8,644 nucleotides of DNA from DASWKG01 sp036396755 (GCA_036396755.1 DASWKG010000020.1:1-8644), one strand, 5' to 3'. Numbered from the stretch's first letter, positions 1 to 6,233 are shown. The notes: generated by a model from the letters alone, not told the origin. Made by a program: numbers and translations.

Positions 1-141
1 CCGCCGCCGGTCCTCGAGCTCCCGGAGGAGGAGGTCGCCGAGGGCGAGGTCGCCGAGGGCGAGGAGGCCGCCGAGGGCGAGGGCGAGGCCGCCCCGGCCG
101 AGGGCGGCGAGAGCTCCGAGGAAGCGTCCTCCGAGGGATAG
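1..141 (+). CDS. rplY: 50S ribosomal protein bL25 (Ctc form), C-terminal end only
   Basis: Only the last 46 codons are inside the window; the gene starts upstream and stops at TAG 139-141. The visible protein begins PPPVLELPEEE and continues as a low-complexity acidic tail rich in Glu, Ala and Gly. In the long CTC form of bL25, which binds 5S rRNA in the large subunit, a similar Pro-rich then acidic tail follows the second beta domain. The assignment rests on that tail and on the pth gene starting 3 bases downstream, a common actinobacterial gene order; the diagnostic 5S-binding domain is not in the window. The next gene's ribosome binding site (GAGGG, 133-137) lies inside this reading frame, so the two are probably cotranscribed and translationally coupled. 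A different acidic-tailed protein cannot be excluded. Confidence 0.72.
   Translation, partial: PPPVLELPEEEVAEGEVAEGEEAAEGEGEAAPAEGGESSEEASSEG
31..60 (+). repeat. two perfect 15-bp tandem copies in the bL25 tail
   Basis: The unit GAGGTCGCCGAGGGC occurs at 31-45 and 46-60 and encodes EVAEG twice. A degenerate third copy (GAGGAGGCCGCCGAGGGC, 61-78) and further GAGGGC units follow. This looks like an in-frame slippage-prone repeat that sets the length of the acidic tail. Confidence 0.8.
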
Positions 142-144
142 CTC

Positions 145-732
145 GTGCCCGCCTGGCTGGTGGTCGGGCTGGGCAACCCCGGGGATCGGTACGCCGACAC
201 GCGCCACAACATCGGCGCGTGGGTGGTCGACCGGCTGGCCGACCGCCTCGATGCCCGGCTCCGCAAGGTGCGCTTCCACGCGGTCGATGCCGCCGAGGCC
301 CGCGTCGACGGCGAGACGCTCTACCTGGTACGAACGCAGTCGTTCATGAACGAGTCGGGGCCGCCGACGGCGGGCTTCGCGGGCAAACGCGGGATCGAGG
401 TCGAGAACGTGATCGCTTGCCACGACGAGATCGACCTGCCGTTCGGCGCGCTGAAGGTGAAGCAGGGCGGCAGCACCGCGGGTCACCACGGCCTTGACTC
501 GCTCACCCGGGCGTTCCGGTCCCCGGGCTTCCACCGGGTGCGGCTCGGTGTGGGGCGTCCCTCGGGCCGGAAGGACCCCGCCGCCTTCGTGCTGGAGCCG
601 TTCGCCAAGGCCGAGCGCGAGGAGGCCGCTTTCCTCGCCGACGACGGCGCCGACGCGGTCCTCACGCTGGTCCGGGAAGGGCTGGCGGCCGCCCAGGAGC
701 GCTTCAACCGCCGCGCGCCCCAGGGCAGATGA
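145..732 (+). CDS. pth: peptidyl-tRNA hydrolase
   Basis: This 195-residue cytoplasmic enzyme cleaves the ester bond of peptidyl-tRNAs that drop off the ribosome, recycling tRNA. The length is normal for bacterial Pth. Visible family motifs are GLGNPG (residues 8-13, Asn11), TRHNIG (19-24, catalytic His21), SFMNESG (66-72, Asn69), HDEIDLPFG (93-101, Asp94) and GSTAGHHGLDSL (109-120). In the last motif the usual GHN is GHH, so the position equivalent to Asn114 of the E. coli enzyme is His115. The GTG start at 145 is favoured because GAGGG (133-137) sits 7 bases upstream and residues 1-13 align with the family N-terminus. It follows rplY by 3 bases and overlaps the next small ORF by ATGA. Function is assigned with high confidence; the effect of the Asn-to-His change is unknown. 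Confidence 0.97.
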   Translation: MPAWLVVGLGNPGDRYADTRHNIGAWVVDRLADRLDARLRKVRFHAVDAAEARVDGETLYLVRTQSFMNESGPPTAGFAGKRGIEVENVIACHDEIDLPFGALKVKQGGSTAGHHGLDSLTRAFRSPGFHRVRLGVGRPSGRKDPAAFVLEPFAKAEREEAAFLADDGADAVLTLVREGLAAAQERFNRRAPQGR

Positions 733-845
733 GGCCGCCCGGGCGCATCGAGCGGGTCGTCCTCGGAACACTCATGGCCGCCGCGGCGTTCTTGATAGAG
801 CGAAGGCTTCGCAAGATCCTGGAGAAGCGAGGAGGGATGCGATGA
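729..845 (+). CDS. 38-residue small basic membrane-associated protein (candidate smORF)
   Basis: An ATG at 729 overlaps the pth stop (ATGA, 729-732), and the ORF's TGA at 843-845 overlaps the msrB ATG (ATGA, 842-845). The reading frame therefore exactly bridges the two genes, as in translational coupling. The peptide runs MRPPGRIERV, then a hydrophobic core VVLGTLMAAAAFLI (residues 10-23), then a strongly basic tail with ERRLRK and EKR. That composition suggests a short membrane-inserted or amphipathic helix flanked by positive charge. Third codon positions are mostly G or C, as in the neighbours, though slightly less so. There is no strong Shine-Dalgarno sequence before it (CAGGGCAG at best), as expected if ribosomes reinitiate from pth. 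I do not recognise a family, and chance is possible at this length; the double ATGA junction is the main argument for it. Confidence 0.55.
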   Translation: MRPPGRIERVVLGTLMAAAAFLIERRLRKILEKRGGMR

Positions 846-1240
846 ACCCCAAGGTCCAGAAGACCGACGAGGAGTGGCGGCGCGAGCTGACCCCCGAGCA
901 GTACGCGGTGCTCCGCCAGCAGGCCACGGAGGCCCCGTTCACCGGGCACCTCGTCCACAACGAGGACGACGGCATCTACCGGTGCGCCGGCTGCGGCGCC
1001 GAGCTGTTCCGCTCCGACACGAAGTTCGAGTCGGGGACCGGCTGGCCCAGCTTCTTCGACCCGATGGACTCCGACGCGGTCGAGCTTCGGAAGGACATGA
1101 GCCACGGGATGCTGCGCACCGAGGTCGTCTGCGCGAGCTGCGGCGGGCACCTGGGCCACGTCTTCGACGACGGCCCGACGCCCACCGGCCAGCGCTACTG
1201 CATCAACTCCTGCGCGCTCGACTTCGACAAGTCCGAGTAG
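842..1240 (+). CDS. msrB: peptide-methionine (R)-S-oxide reductase MsrB
   Basis: This 132-residue protein reduces methionine-R-sulfoxide in oxidised proteins, probably in the cytosol since no signal peptide is visible. It has the full MsrB domain: TEAPFTG near 29-35, zinc-binding pairs C48-x2-C51 and C97-x2-C100, SGTGWPSF (64-71), HGMLRTEV (88-95), GHLGHVFDDGP (102-112) and RYCINS (118-123) with catalytic Cys120. The recycling Cys that many bacterial MsrBs carry in SGCGWPSF is Thr66 here, so this is not the standard 2-Cys form; Cys124, four residues after the catalytic Cys, is a possible alternative. The start at 842 is chosen because GGAGG (831-835) lies 6 bases upstream and the protein begins at the normal family position. 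The frame is open further upstream, but that part is a shadow of pth. It is the last gene of the operon and is followed by a hairpin terminator. Confidence 0.97.
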   Translation: MNPKVQKTDEEWRRELTPEQYAVLRQQATEAPFTGHLVHNEDDGIYRCAGCGAELFRSDTKFESGTGWPSFFDPMDSDAVELRKDMSHGMLRTEVVCASCGGHLGHVFDDGPTPTGQRYCINSCALDFDKSE

Positions 1241-1258
1241 CGCGGATCGGGCACGATC

Positions 1259-1282
1259 GGCCCCGGGGGTCCCGGGGCCTTT
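1259..1282 (+). terminator. GC-rich hairpin terminator after msrB
   Basis: GGCCCCGGG (1259-1267) and CCCGGGGCC (1271-1279) form a perfect 9-bp stem with a 3-base loop GGT, followed by TTT (1280-1282). It begins 18 bases after the msrB stop. The T run is short, as is common in high-GC genomes, so efficiency is uncertain. It abuts the conserved leader of the next gene. Confidence 0.75.
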
Positions 1283-1344
1283 GTGCACCTGCACGAAGGG
1301 ACGCCGCGGTGCCGTGGCGAAGCCCCTCCCGACCCCTCAGGAGG
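1282..1344 (+). promoter_or_regulatory. conserved leader element, copy 1 (candidate translational switch or operator)
   Basis: TGTGCACCTGCACGAAGGG at 1282-1300 is identical to 6166-6184 upstream of the other LVIVD gene. GTGC/GCAC (1283-1286 and 1291-1294) can form a small hairpin, and the block is also a DNA dyad. Next comes a local hairpin GCCGC (1303-1307) with GTGGC (1314-1318), containing one G-U pair, then GAAGC (1319-1323) and CCTCC (1325-1329). CCTCC can pair with the Shine-Dalgarno GGAGG at 1340-1344, which is 8 bases from the ATG at 1353. A weaker outer pairing AGGG (1297-1300) with CCCT (1334-1337) is also possible. The arrangement suggests control of translation, but a DNA-binding site is an alternative. 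I do not recognise a known riboswitch class, and no promoter is evident. Confidence 0.5.
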
Positions 1345-1352
1345 ACGTGTCC

Positions 1353-2819
1353 ATGCGCTCGAGGCTCACCACCGTCATGCTCCCCGGCCTGCTGCTTCTC
1401 GCCGGCATCATCCCGCCCGCCGCAGCCCGCACCTCGGCAACGTCGGACGCCATCCCCTGTCCCGCCGGCGCGGTCTCCGCGAACGTGGAGTGCATCGCGA
1501 CGATCTCGGACCTCCGAGGCGCGATCGCGGTGAACTTCATCGGCGACACGATGTTCGTGTCCCGTCAGATCGGGCTGTCCGCCTACGACATCTCCGACCC
1601 CTCGACGCCCGAGCTCCTCGGGGTCCTCCCCATGTACCTGTGGGAGAACGAGGACATGGACGTGGACCCCGTCCGCAAGCGCGTCTTCCTCAGCCGCGAC
1701 CCCCGCGGCTTCACGACCTCGGCGACCTCCGGCGCCACGTTCCCCTACGGCGCGGTGCACATCATCGACGCCAGCAACCCCCACGCCCTCGTGCAGGTCG
1801 GCTTCTTCCTCGTCCCGGCCGGGCACACCTCGACGTGCATCAACAGCTGCGACTTCCTTTGGACCGGCGGCCCCTACGCCAACGCGCAGACCCAGCCCGG
1901 CTACACCGGCCGTCCGATCTACGCGACGGACGTCCGCGACCCCGCGAACCCGGTGGCGTGCCCGCAGCCGATCGACCTCGGCCGCGACGACGGCGTGACG
2001 AACTACGCGCACGACGTGCAGGTCGACGCCGACGGCATCGCCTGGGTCTCCGGCGACGGCGGCGTGCGCGGCTACTGGACCACCGGGACGCACCGGAACC
2101 CGCTCACCGGCGAGATGGCGACCGCGACCGGCTGCTCGCCGATCCCCTACGGGGGCGGCGGGACCCCGTACGCGGGCGAGGGCGCCTCCGGCGGCACCTA
2201 TTCGAAGTTCATGCACAACGCGTGGCGCAACCCGAGCGCGAACATCCCCGACGAGGACGACCCCGAGACGCCCGAGGACGAGACGCTCGGCCACGTCCTG
2301 TACGGCACCGAGGAGAACATCACCTCGAACTGCGCGCAGTCGGGCCGGTTCGCCACCTACGACCTCCGCGGCTCCTACGAGGGCGAGGGATGGAGGAGCA
2401 CGCCCACCGCGAAGTTCCGCATGCGGGTGCTCGACACCTGGACGCCGCAGGGCGCCGAGGGCTCGACCGGATGCGCGTCGGCCCACTACATGGCCGATCG
2501 CGGCGACGGCGTGCTCGCCTACGCCTTCTACGGGCAGGGAACGCGCTTCCTCGACGTGTCGAACCCCAAGGACATCACGCAGATCGGCTACTACCGGCCG
2601 AACGGCGCGAGCACCTGGGCGCCGTACTGGCACAACGGCGAGGTCTACATCGCCGATAACTCGCGCGGCGTCGACATCATCCGCTTCACCGGCGAGGCGG
2701 GGGACCCCGCCTCGTCCGCGCCGCTGATCCCGGCCTCGCAGGTCGCCCAGCCGTTCGAGATGTCGAAGACGTTCGCGTACCTCTGCCCGGTGGCGGCCGA
2801 GGGCCTCCGGATCGGTTAG
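1353..2819 (+). CDS. secreted LVIVD-repeat beta-propeller-like protein (paralogue 1)
   Basis: The 488-residue product starts with a signal peptide: MRSRLTT, a hydrophobic core of about residues 8-22, then an AAA-R cleavage region near 23-26, so export is predicted. The mature part contains LVIVD-type repeats, each a strand plus D(I/V)(S/R)(D/N)P turn: SAYDISDPSTPELLG (76-90), VHIIDASNPHALVQVG (135-150), TDVRDPANPV (192-201) and TRFLDVSNPKDITQIGYY (397-414), ending VYIADNSRGVDIIRF (431-445). Such repeats build beta-propeller folds in surface or secreted proteins; their biochemical role is generally unknown. Nine cysteines lie at 36, 47, 162, 166, 203, 261, 327, 374 and 478, mostly outside the signal, so disulfides are possible. 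An acidic loop DEDDPETPEDE occupies 300-310. The ATG at 1353 is preferred over in-frame upstream starts because GGAGG lies 8 bases before it and the signal peptide begins there. Its stop overlaps that of the convergent fusion gene. Substrate and partners are unknown. Confidence 0.85.
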   Translation: MRSRLTTVMLPGLLLLAGIIPPAAARTSATSDAIPCPAGAVSANVECIATISDLRGAIAVNFIGDTMFVSRQIGLSAYDISDPSTPELLGVLPMYLWENEDMDVDPVRKRVFLSRDPRGFTTSATSGATFPYGAVHIIDASNPHALVQVGFFLVPAGHTSTCINSCDFLWTGGPYANAQTQPGYTGRPIYATDVRDPANPVACPQPIDLGRDDGVTNYAHDVQVDADGIAWVSGDGGVRGYWTTGTHRNPLTGEMATATGCSPIPYGGGGTPYAGEGASGGTYSKFMHNAWRNPSANIPDEDDPETPEDETLGHVLYGTEENITSNCAQSGRFATYDLRGSYEGEGWRSTPTAKFRMRVLDTWTPQGAEGSTGCASAHYMADRGDGVLAYAFYGQGTRFLDVSNPKDITQIGYYRPNGASTWAPYWHNGEVYIADNSRGVDIIRFTGEAGDPASSAPLIPASQVAQPFEMSKTFAYLCPVAAEGLRIG

Positions 2820-4831
2820 CCCCGCGACCCGCGCAGGAGGTCGGCGATCAGGCCGGCCGCGAGCACGCCCCCGGTGACCCCGAGGGTGACCGGGATCCAT
2901 CCGGCGACGTCCGCCGACGCGGTGACCGCGGTCCCGACGAGCGCGGAGCCCGAGGCGATCGCGAGCGAGAGGCGCCGGCCCGTCTGGCGCACGGTCCGCT
3001 CGAGCCGCTCGGTCCCGCGGAAGTCGATCTGCAGGTTCGGCCCCGGTCGCGCCCCGGCGAGCCGTTCGACCGACTCGATCAGCCGCGTCGCGCGGAGCTT
3101 GAGCTTCTGGCCCTCGTAGAACAGCCGCTTGGGGTCTCCCCCGAGCACGCGGTCGGTCATGCTCTTCATGAAGTAGCCGCCGGCAACCGAGAACGGGTCG
3201 AGCTCGGGGTCCATCTGCGCCACGACGAGCTGTACCTGCGCCAGCGCCTTCCCGGTGAGGGCGAGCGACGCCGGCACGCGCACGCGGTGCCGGACCGCGA
3301 TGTCCGTCATCTCCTGCAGCAGCGGGCCGAGCTGGATCTCCTGGAGCGACGACCCGCTCAGCCGGTCGACCATGCCGCCGAGCTCTCGGCGGAACCCCTC
3401 GACGTCGATGTCGTCGCGCTGGTCGTCGCCGGTCAGCATGAGCACCAGCTCGGAGAGGAACGCGACGTCCCGCTGCCAGAACGCGAGGATGATGAGCAGC
3501 AGGATCCCGCGCACCTCGGGGCCCACCTCGCCGGTCATCCCCGCATCGAGGAACCAGACCTTCCCGTCCGCCCACAGGAGGTTCCCCGGGTGAGGGTCCG
3601 CGTGGAAGAAGCCCTCGCCGAGGATCTGCCGATAGTACGACTCGAGGAGCTGGCGCGCGGCCTCCCTGCGCTCGACGCTCTCGGGCGCCTGCGCCAGGCG
3701 GACGCCGCGGATCGCGTCCATCACGATGAGGCGGTCGGTGCAGTAGTCCTTGTGCGTCCGCGGCACGTCGAGGCGCGGGAACGGGGACAGGACCTCGCGC
3801 AGGCGGTCCCCGTTGGCCACCTCGATCCGGGAGTCCAGCTCTTCCATCAGCGCCCGCGAGAGCTCGTCGACGATCCCCGGCATGTCGATGATGCCGCGCA
3901 CGGTCGGCTTGTCGCCGATCTTGTCGGCGAACATCCGGAGCAGCTCGAGGTCCCGGAGGATGTCGTGCCGCGCCGTGGGCCGCTGCACCTTCACGACGAC
4001 CTCGGTGCCGTCCATCAGCCGCGCGGCGTGCACCTGCGCCATCGTGCCGGCCGCGATCGGCTCGGGCTCGATGTGGGCGAACACGTCCTCCCACGGGACC
4101 CGCAGCTCCTGCTCCATCACCCGCACGGCCTCGGCCTCGGTGAGCGGCGCCACGCGGCTGTGGAGCGTCGAGAGCTCCTCGATCACGACCTGCGGCAGGA
4201 GGTCGGGCCGGGTGGAGAGCACCTGTCCGAGCTTGCCGAACGTCGGGCCCAGCTCCTCGAGCGCGGCCCGCAGCGAGCGCGCGTACTCGCGCAGCTCGTC
4301 GTCGGGGAGATCGGGGCGCAGCATCTGCCGAAGGCCGCTCGTGCGCAGCACCTTGCCGATGTGGGTGGCCCGGCCGAGCAGGGAGCTCTTCGGCTCCTGC
4401 GCCGGCTCGCCCGGGTGGACGGTCGTGCGCGCTCCCTCCTCGCGCGTGTCGGCGATGATCACCGCGCACGGGGCGGTGTGGGTCACGCGGTTCGACACGT
4501 TGCCGAGCAGGAACTCCGTTCGTCCGCTCATGCCGCGGTTCCCGACGACGATCGCGTCGACGCTCTCCTCGGCGGCCACCCGCACGATGGCCGCGGCGGG
4601 GTCCTCATCGACCTCCACGCGGGCCTTCGCGCCCGGGCCGGCGAGCTCGGTCGCGGTTTGCCCCAGCGAGTCGACGGCCACGCGGACCCGGGCTGCGGGC
4701 GCCTGCGCGTCGGGCTCGAGCACCTGCAGCACCAACAGCTCGGCGCCGAGGCGGGCGGCCAGGTCGGCCGCCCAGGCGAGGGCTCGCTCCGCGGTCTCGG
4801 ACCGATCGGTGGTGGCGAGGATGCGCTTCAT
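2816..4831 (-). CDS. UspA domain fused to UbiB/AarF (ABC1) atypical kinase-like membrane protein
   Basis: The predicted 671-residue protein joins two domains in one frame. Residues 1-128 are a universal stress protein fold: MKRILATTDRSE at the start, and VVGNRGMSGRTEFLLGN with the ATP-type spacing G97-x2-G100-x9-G110, followed by Asn111 rather than the usual Ser/Thr. A linker (about 129-160) leads to a UbiB/ABC1 kinase-like domain: GKLGQ (199-203, the KxGQ motif), STRPDLLP (206-213), the Ala-rich nucleotide loop AAGTMAQVH (260-268), VVVKVQRP with Lys281, catalytic FFHADPHPGN (408-417; Asp412, Asn417), and FLDAG (427-431), where DAG replaces the common DFG. Two hydrophobic C-terminal segments (about 621-637 and 643-662) resemble the UbiB membrane anchor. 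UbiB proteins are ATPase/kinase-like factors linked to quinone or other prenyl-lipid metabolism. The ATG at 4831 starts at the canonical Usp N-terminus; no clear Shine-Dalgarno sequence precedes it. The frame stays open far upstream, but that part is a shadow of the transporter gene. Confidence 0.9.
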   Translation of the reverse strand: MKRILATTDRSETAERALAWAADLAARLGAELLVLQVLEPDAQAPAARVRVAVDSLGQTATELAGPGAKARVEVDEDPAAAIVRVAAEESVDAIVVGNRGMSGRTEFLLGNVSNRVTHTAPCAVIIADTREEGARTTVHPGEPAQEPKSSLLGRATHIGKVLRTSGLRQMLRPDLPDDELREYARSLRAALEELGPTFGKLGQVLSTRPDLLPQVVIEELSTLHSRVAPLTEAEAVRVMEQELRVPWEDVFAHIEPEPIAAGTMAQVHAARLMDGTEVVVKVQRPTARHDILRDLELLRMFADKIGDKPTVRGIIDMPGIVDELSRALMEELDSRIEVANGDRLREVLSPFPRLDVPRTHKDYCTDRLIVMDAIRGVRLAQAPESVERREAARQLLESYYRQILGEGFFHADPHPGNLLWADGKVWFLDAGMTGEVGPEVRGILLLIILAFWQRDVAFLSELVLMLTGDDQRDDIDVEGFRRELGGMVDRLSGSSLQEIQLGPLLQEMTDIAVRHRVRVPASLALTGKALAQVQLVVAQMDPELDPFSVAGGYFMKSMTDRVLGGDPKRLFYEGQKLKLRATRLIESVERLAGARPGPNLQIDFRGTERLERTVRQTGRRLSLAIASGSALVGTAVTASADVAGWIPVTLGVTGGVLAAGLIADLLRGSRG

Positions 4832-4890
4832 CGCGAGGAGCCGCCGCGCGCAGCCGGCCCGGCATCGGCCCGTTCGCCCCACATGTCGCG

Positions 4891-4913
4891 ATGATACGCT
4901 CCGGCGTTCGGAG
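4891..4913. promoter_or_regulatory. divergent intergenic control region with small inverted repeat
   Basis: The 93-base gap between the divergent fusion gene and transporter gene contains CTCCG (4899-4903) and CGGAG (4909-4913) around GCGTT, a 5-bp inverted repeat that partly covers the transporter's GGAGG (4910-4914). It could be an operator or an RNA hairpin masking that site. On the minus strand TATCAT (4896-4891) resembles a -10 box for the fusion gene, but the -35 position (ACCATC) is poor, so the promoter call is weak. Confidence 0.3.
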
Positions 4914-4924
4914 GATGGTGGGGG

Positions 4925-6145
4925 GTGGACGGAGTGAGCGGAGCGGCGAGGCGTGAGCGGCTCGTCACCCCTGCGTTCCTGCTGATCGCGTTCGCGACCC
5001 TCGGCTACTTCATCGCCGAGGGAGCCCTGCTCCCCTCGGTTCCCCTGTACGTCAAGGGGCCGCTCGGCGGTGGCGAGGCGGTCGTCGGGCTCGTCGTCGG
5101 GGCCTTCAGCGTCTCGGCGCTGCTGCTGCGGCCGCTGATCGGGCGGCTCGCCGACCTCCGCGGCCGGCGAACGGTGATGCTGATCGGCGCCGCGCTGTTC
5201 GGGCTCTCGGTCGCGGGCTACATCCTGTCGGAGACGGTGTGGCTCCTCATCGTGATGCGGCTCGCGACCGGCGCGGGGGCCGCGTTCTTCTTCGTCGGAG
5301 CGGCGACGGCGATCAACGACCTCGCGCCGGAGGGGAGGCGCGGCGAGGCCGTGTCGTTCTTCTCGCTCGCGCTCTACGCGGGGATCGGGATCGGGCCGCT
5401 GATCGGGGAGGCGCTGCTCGGTGAGAGCCCGGTGCGGGCGGGCGACTTCACCCCGGTCTGGCTGCTCACCGCGGCGGCGGCGGCGATGGCGCTCGTGCTC
5501 TCGCTGCGGGTGCCGGAGACACGTCCGGCCGTCCGCGATCACGGGCGGCTTCGCCTCGTGCACCCGGCCGCGATCCTTCCGGGCTCCGTGATCCTCGCGG
5601 CGATCATGGGGATGGCGGGGTTCTTCGCCTTCACACCGCTCTTCACGCGTGCTCGCGACCTCGGGGACTCCCGGTACGTCTTCCTCACCTTCTCGGTCGT
5701 CGTGATCCTCATCCGAGGGTTCGGGGCGCGGCTCCCCGACAAGCTCGGCCCCGGGCGGGCCGCCAGGGCCGCGCTGGCGATCTCGGCCGCCGGCCTGCTC
5801 ACCATCGGGGCCTGGCCCGGGAACGCCGGGCTCTTCGGGGGAACGATCGTGCTCGGGGTGGGGTCGGCGCTCGCGTTCCCGGCGCTCATGACGCTCGCCG
5901 TCTCGGGCGCGCCGCCGGGGGAGCGCGGCGCCGCGATCGGGACCTTCACCGCGTTCGTCGACCTCGCCTTCGGCCTCGGCCCCGTCTCGCTCGGCGTGGT
6001 GGCCGACGTCGCCGGCCTGCGAGCCGTCTACTTCGCCGCGGCGATCGTGGCGCTGACGGGCCTCGCGCTCCTGCTCCTGCGGGGCCAGCGCCAGCGACGC
6101 CGGGCCCGCGCCCCCGAAACACCTGTCCCGGAGGTCCCCTTTTGA
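4925..6145 (+). CDS. major facilitator superfamily (MFS) transporter
   Basis: The 406-residue inner-membrane protein has about twelve hydrophobic segments, roughly at 15-35, 52-72, 84-102, 105-128, 145-164, 178-195, 217-240, 250-268, 279-297, 302-325, 335-360 and 366-386. The MFS signature between helices 2 and 3 is clear: GRLADLRGRRTVMLIG (73-88). A polar loop near 198-212 separates the two six-helix halves, as expected. A basic tail (QRQRRRAR, 388-395) ends the last helix on what would be the cytoplasmic side. The overall look is that of the drug/sugar efflux type, but no substrate can be inferred. GTG at 4925 is chosen because GGAGG (4910-4914) lies 10 bases upstream; GTG at 4934 is an in-frame alternative. 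It is transcribed divergently from the Usp-UbiB gene with a 93-base shared control region. The TGA is followed after 95 bases by the second LVIVD gene. Confidence 0.92.
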   Translation: MDGVSGAARRERLVTPAFLLIAFATLGYFIAEGALLPSVPLYVKGPLGGGEAVVGLVVGAFSVSALLLRPLIGRLADLRGRRTVMLIGAALFGLSVAGYILSETVWLLIVMRLATGAGAAFFFVGAATAINDLAPEGRRGEAVSFFSLALYAGIGIGPLIGEALLGESPVRAGDFTPVWLLTAAAAAMALVLSLRVPETRPAVRDHGRLRLVHPAAILPGSVILAAIMGMAGFFAFTPLFTRARDLGDSRYVFLTFSVVVILIRGFGARLPDKLGPGRAARAALAISAAGLLTIGAWPGNAGLFGGTIVLGVGSALAFPALMTLAVSGAPPGERGAAIGTFTAFVDLAFGLGPVSLGVVADVAGLRAVYFAAAIVALTGLALLLLRGQRQRRRARAPETPVPEVPF

Positions 6146-6165
6146 CCGGTTCATCCCCGTCAGAC

Positions 6166-6233
6166 TGTGCACCTGCACGAAGGGTTCGGCCGCCCCCGCG
6201 GTGAAGCAACCTCCGAACCCGCCCGAACGGAGG
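6166..6233 (+). promoter_or_regulatory. conserved leader element, copy 2, with mutually exclusive stems over the ribosome binding site
   Basis: It begins with the same 19 bases as 1282-1300. GGGTTCGG (6182-6189) pairs perfectly with CCGAACCC (6213-6220), enclosing a CCGC/GCGG hairpin (6190-6193 with 6198-6201, loop CCCC) and an unpaired TGAAGCAACCT (6202-6212). Alternatively ACCTCCG (6209-6215) pairs perfectly with CGGAGGT (6228-6234), which contains the Shine-Dalgarno GGAGG (6229-6233), 7 bases before the ATG at 6241. Both stems use 6213-6215, so they exclude each other: forming the first frees the ribosome binding site and forming the second hides it. TTGACC (6142-6147) resembles a -35 box, but no good -10 follows and a start there might fall within the element. 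RNA control is the favoured inference; the GTGCA-CC-TGCAC dyad as an operator is the alternative. Confidence 0.55.

Noticed and set aside
31..90. Short tandem repeats as a possible CRISPR or mobile element
   Set aside because: The 15-bp units are contiguous, in frame, and encode the acidic tail of bL25, with no spacers.
1282..1344. Cyclic-di-GMP (GEMM) or cyclic-di-AMP (ydaO) riboswitch
   Set aside because: Short resemblances exist (GAAGCC-like and CCGAACCCG-like strings), but the GEMM core strings and the full-length ydaO fold are absent, and the leaders are too short for ydaO. An Infernal search would settle it.
1281..1352. N-terminal extension of the first LVIVD protein from an in-frame start at 1281
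   Set aside because: It would place a basic 24-residue leader before the signal peptide and lie over the conserved leader element; ATG 1353 has a good GGAGG site.
1203..4469. Very long minus-strand open frame across the first LVIVD gene and the fusion gene region
   Set aside because: It is a high-GC shadow: the product is Arg/Ala/Gly/His-rich low complexity with no motifs, while the opposite-strand and alternate-frame genes have clear domains.
3287..4937. Plus-strand frames opposite the Usp-UbiB gene
   Set aside because: They overlap the conserved kinase motifs on the other strand and give Arg/Ser- or His/Leu/Glu-rich sequences with no recognisable domain.
4832..6178. Upstream extension of the Usp-UbiB frame through the transporter gene
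   Set aside because: The extension is Arg/Glu/Asp/Pro-rich without motifs and antisense to a well-supported MFS gene; the Usp domain begins normally at 4831.
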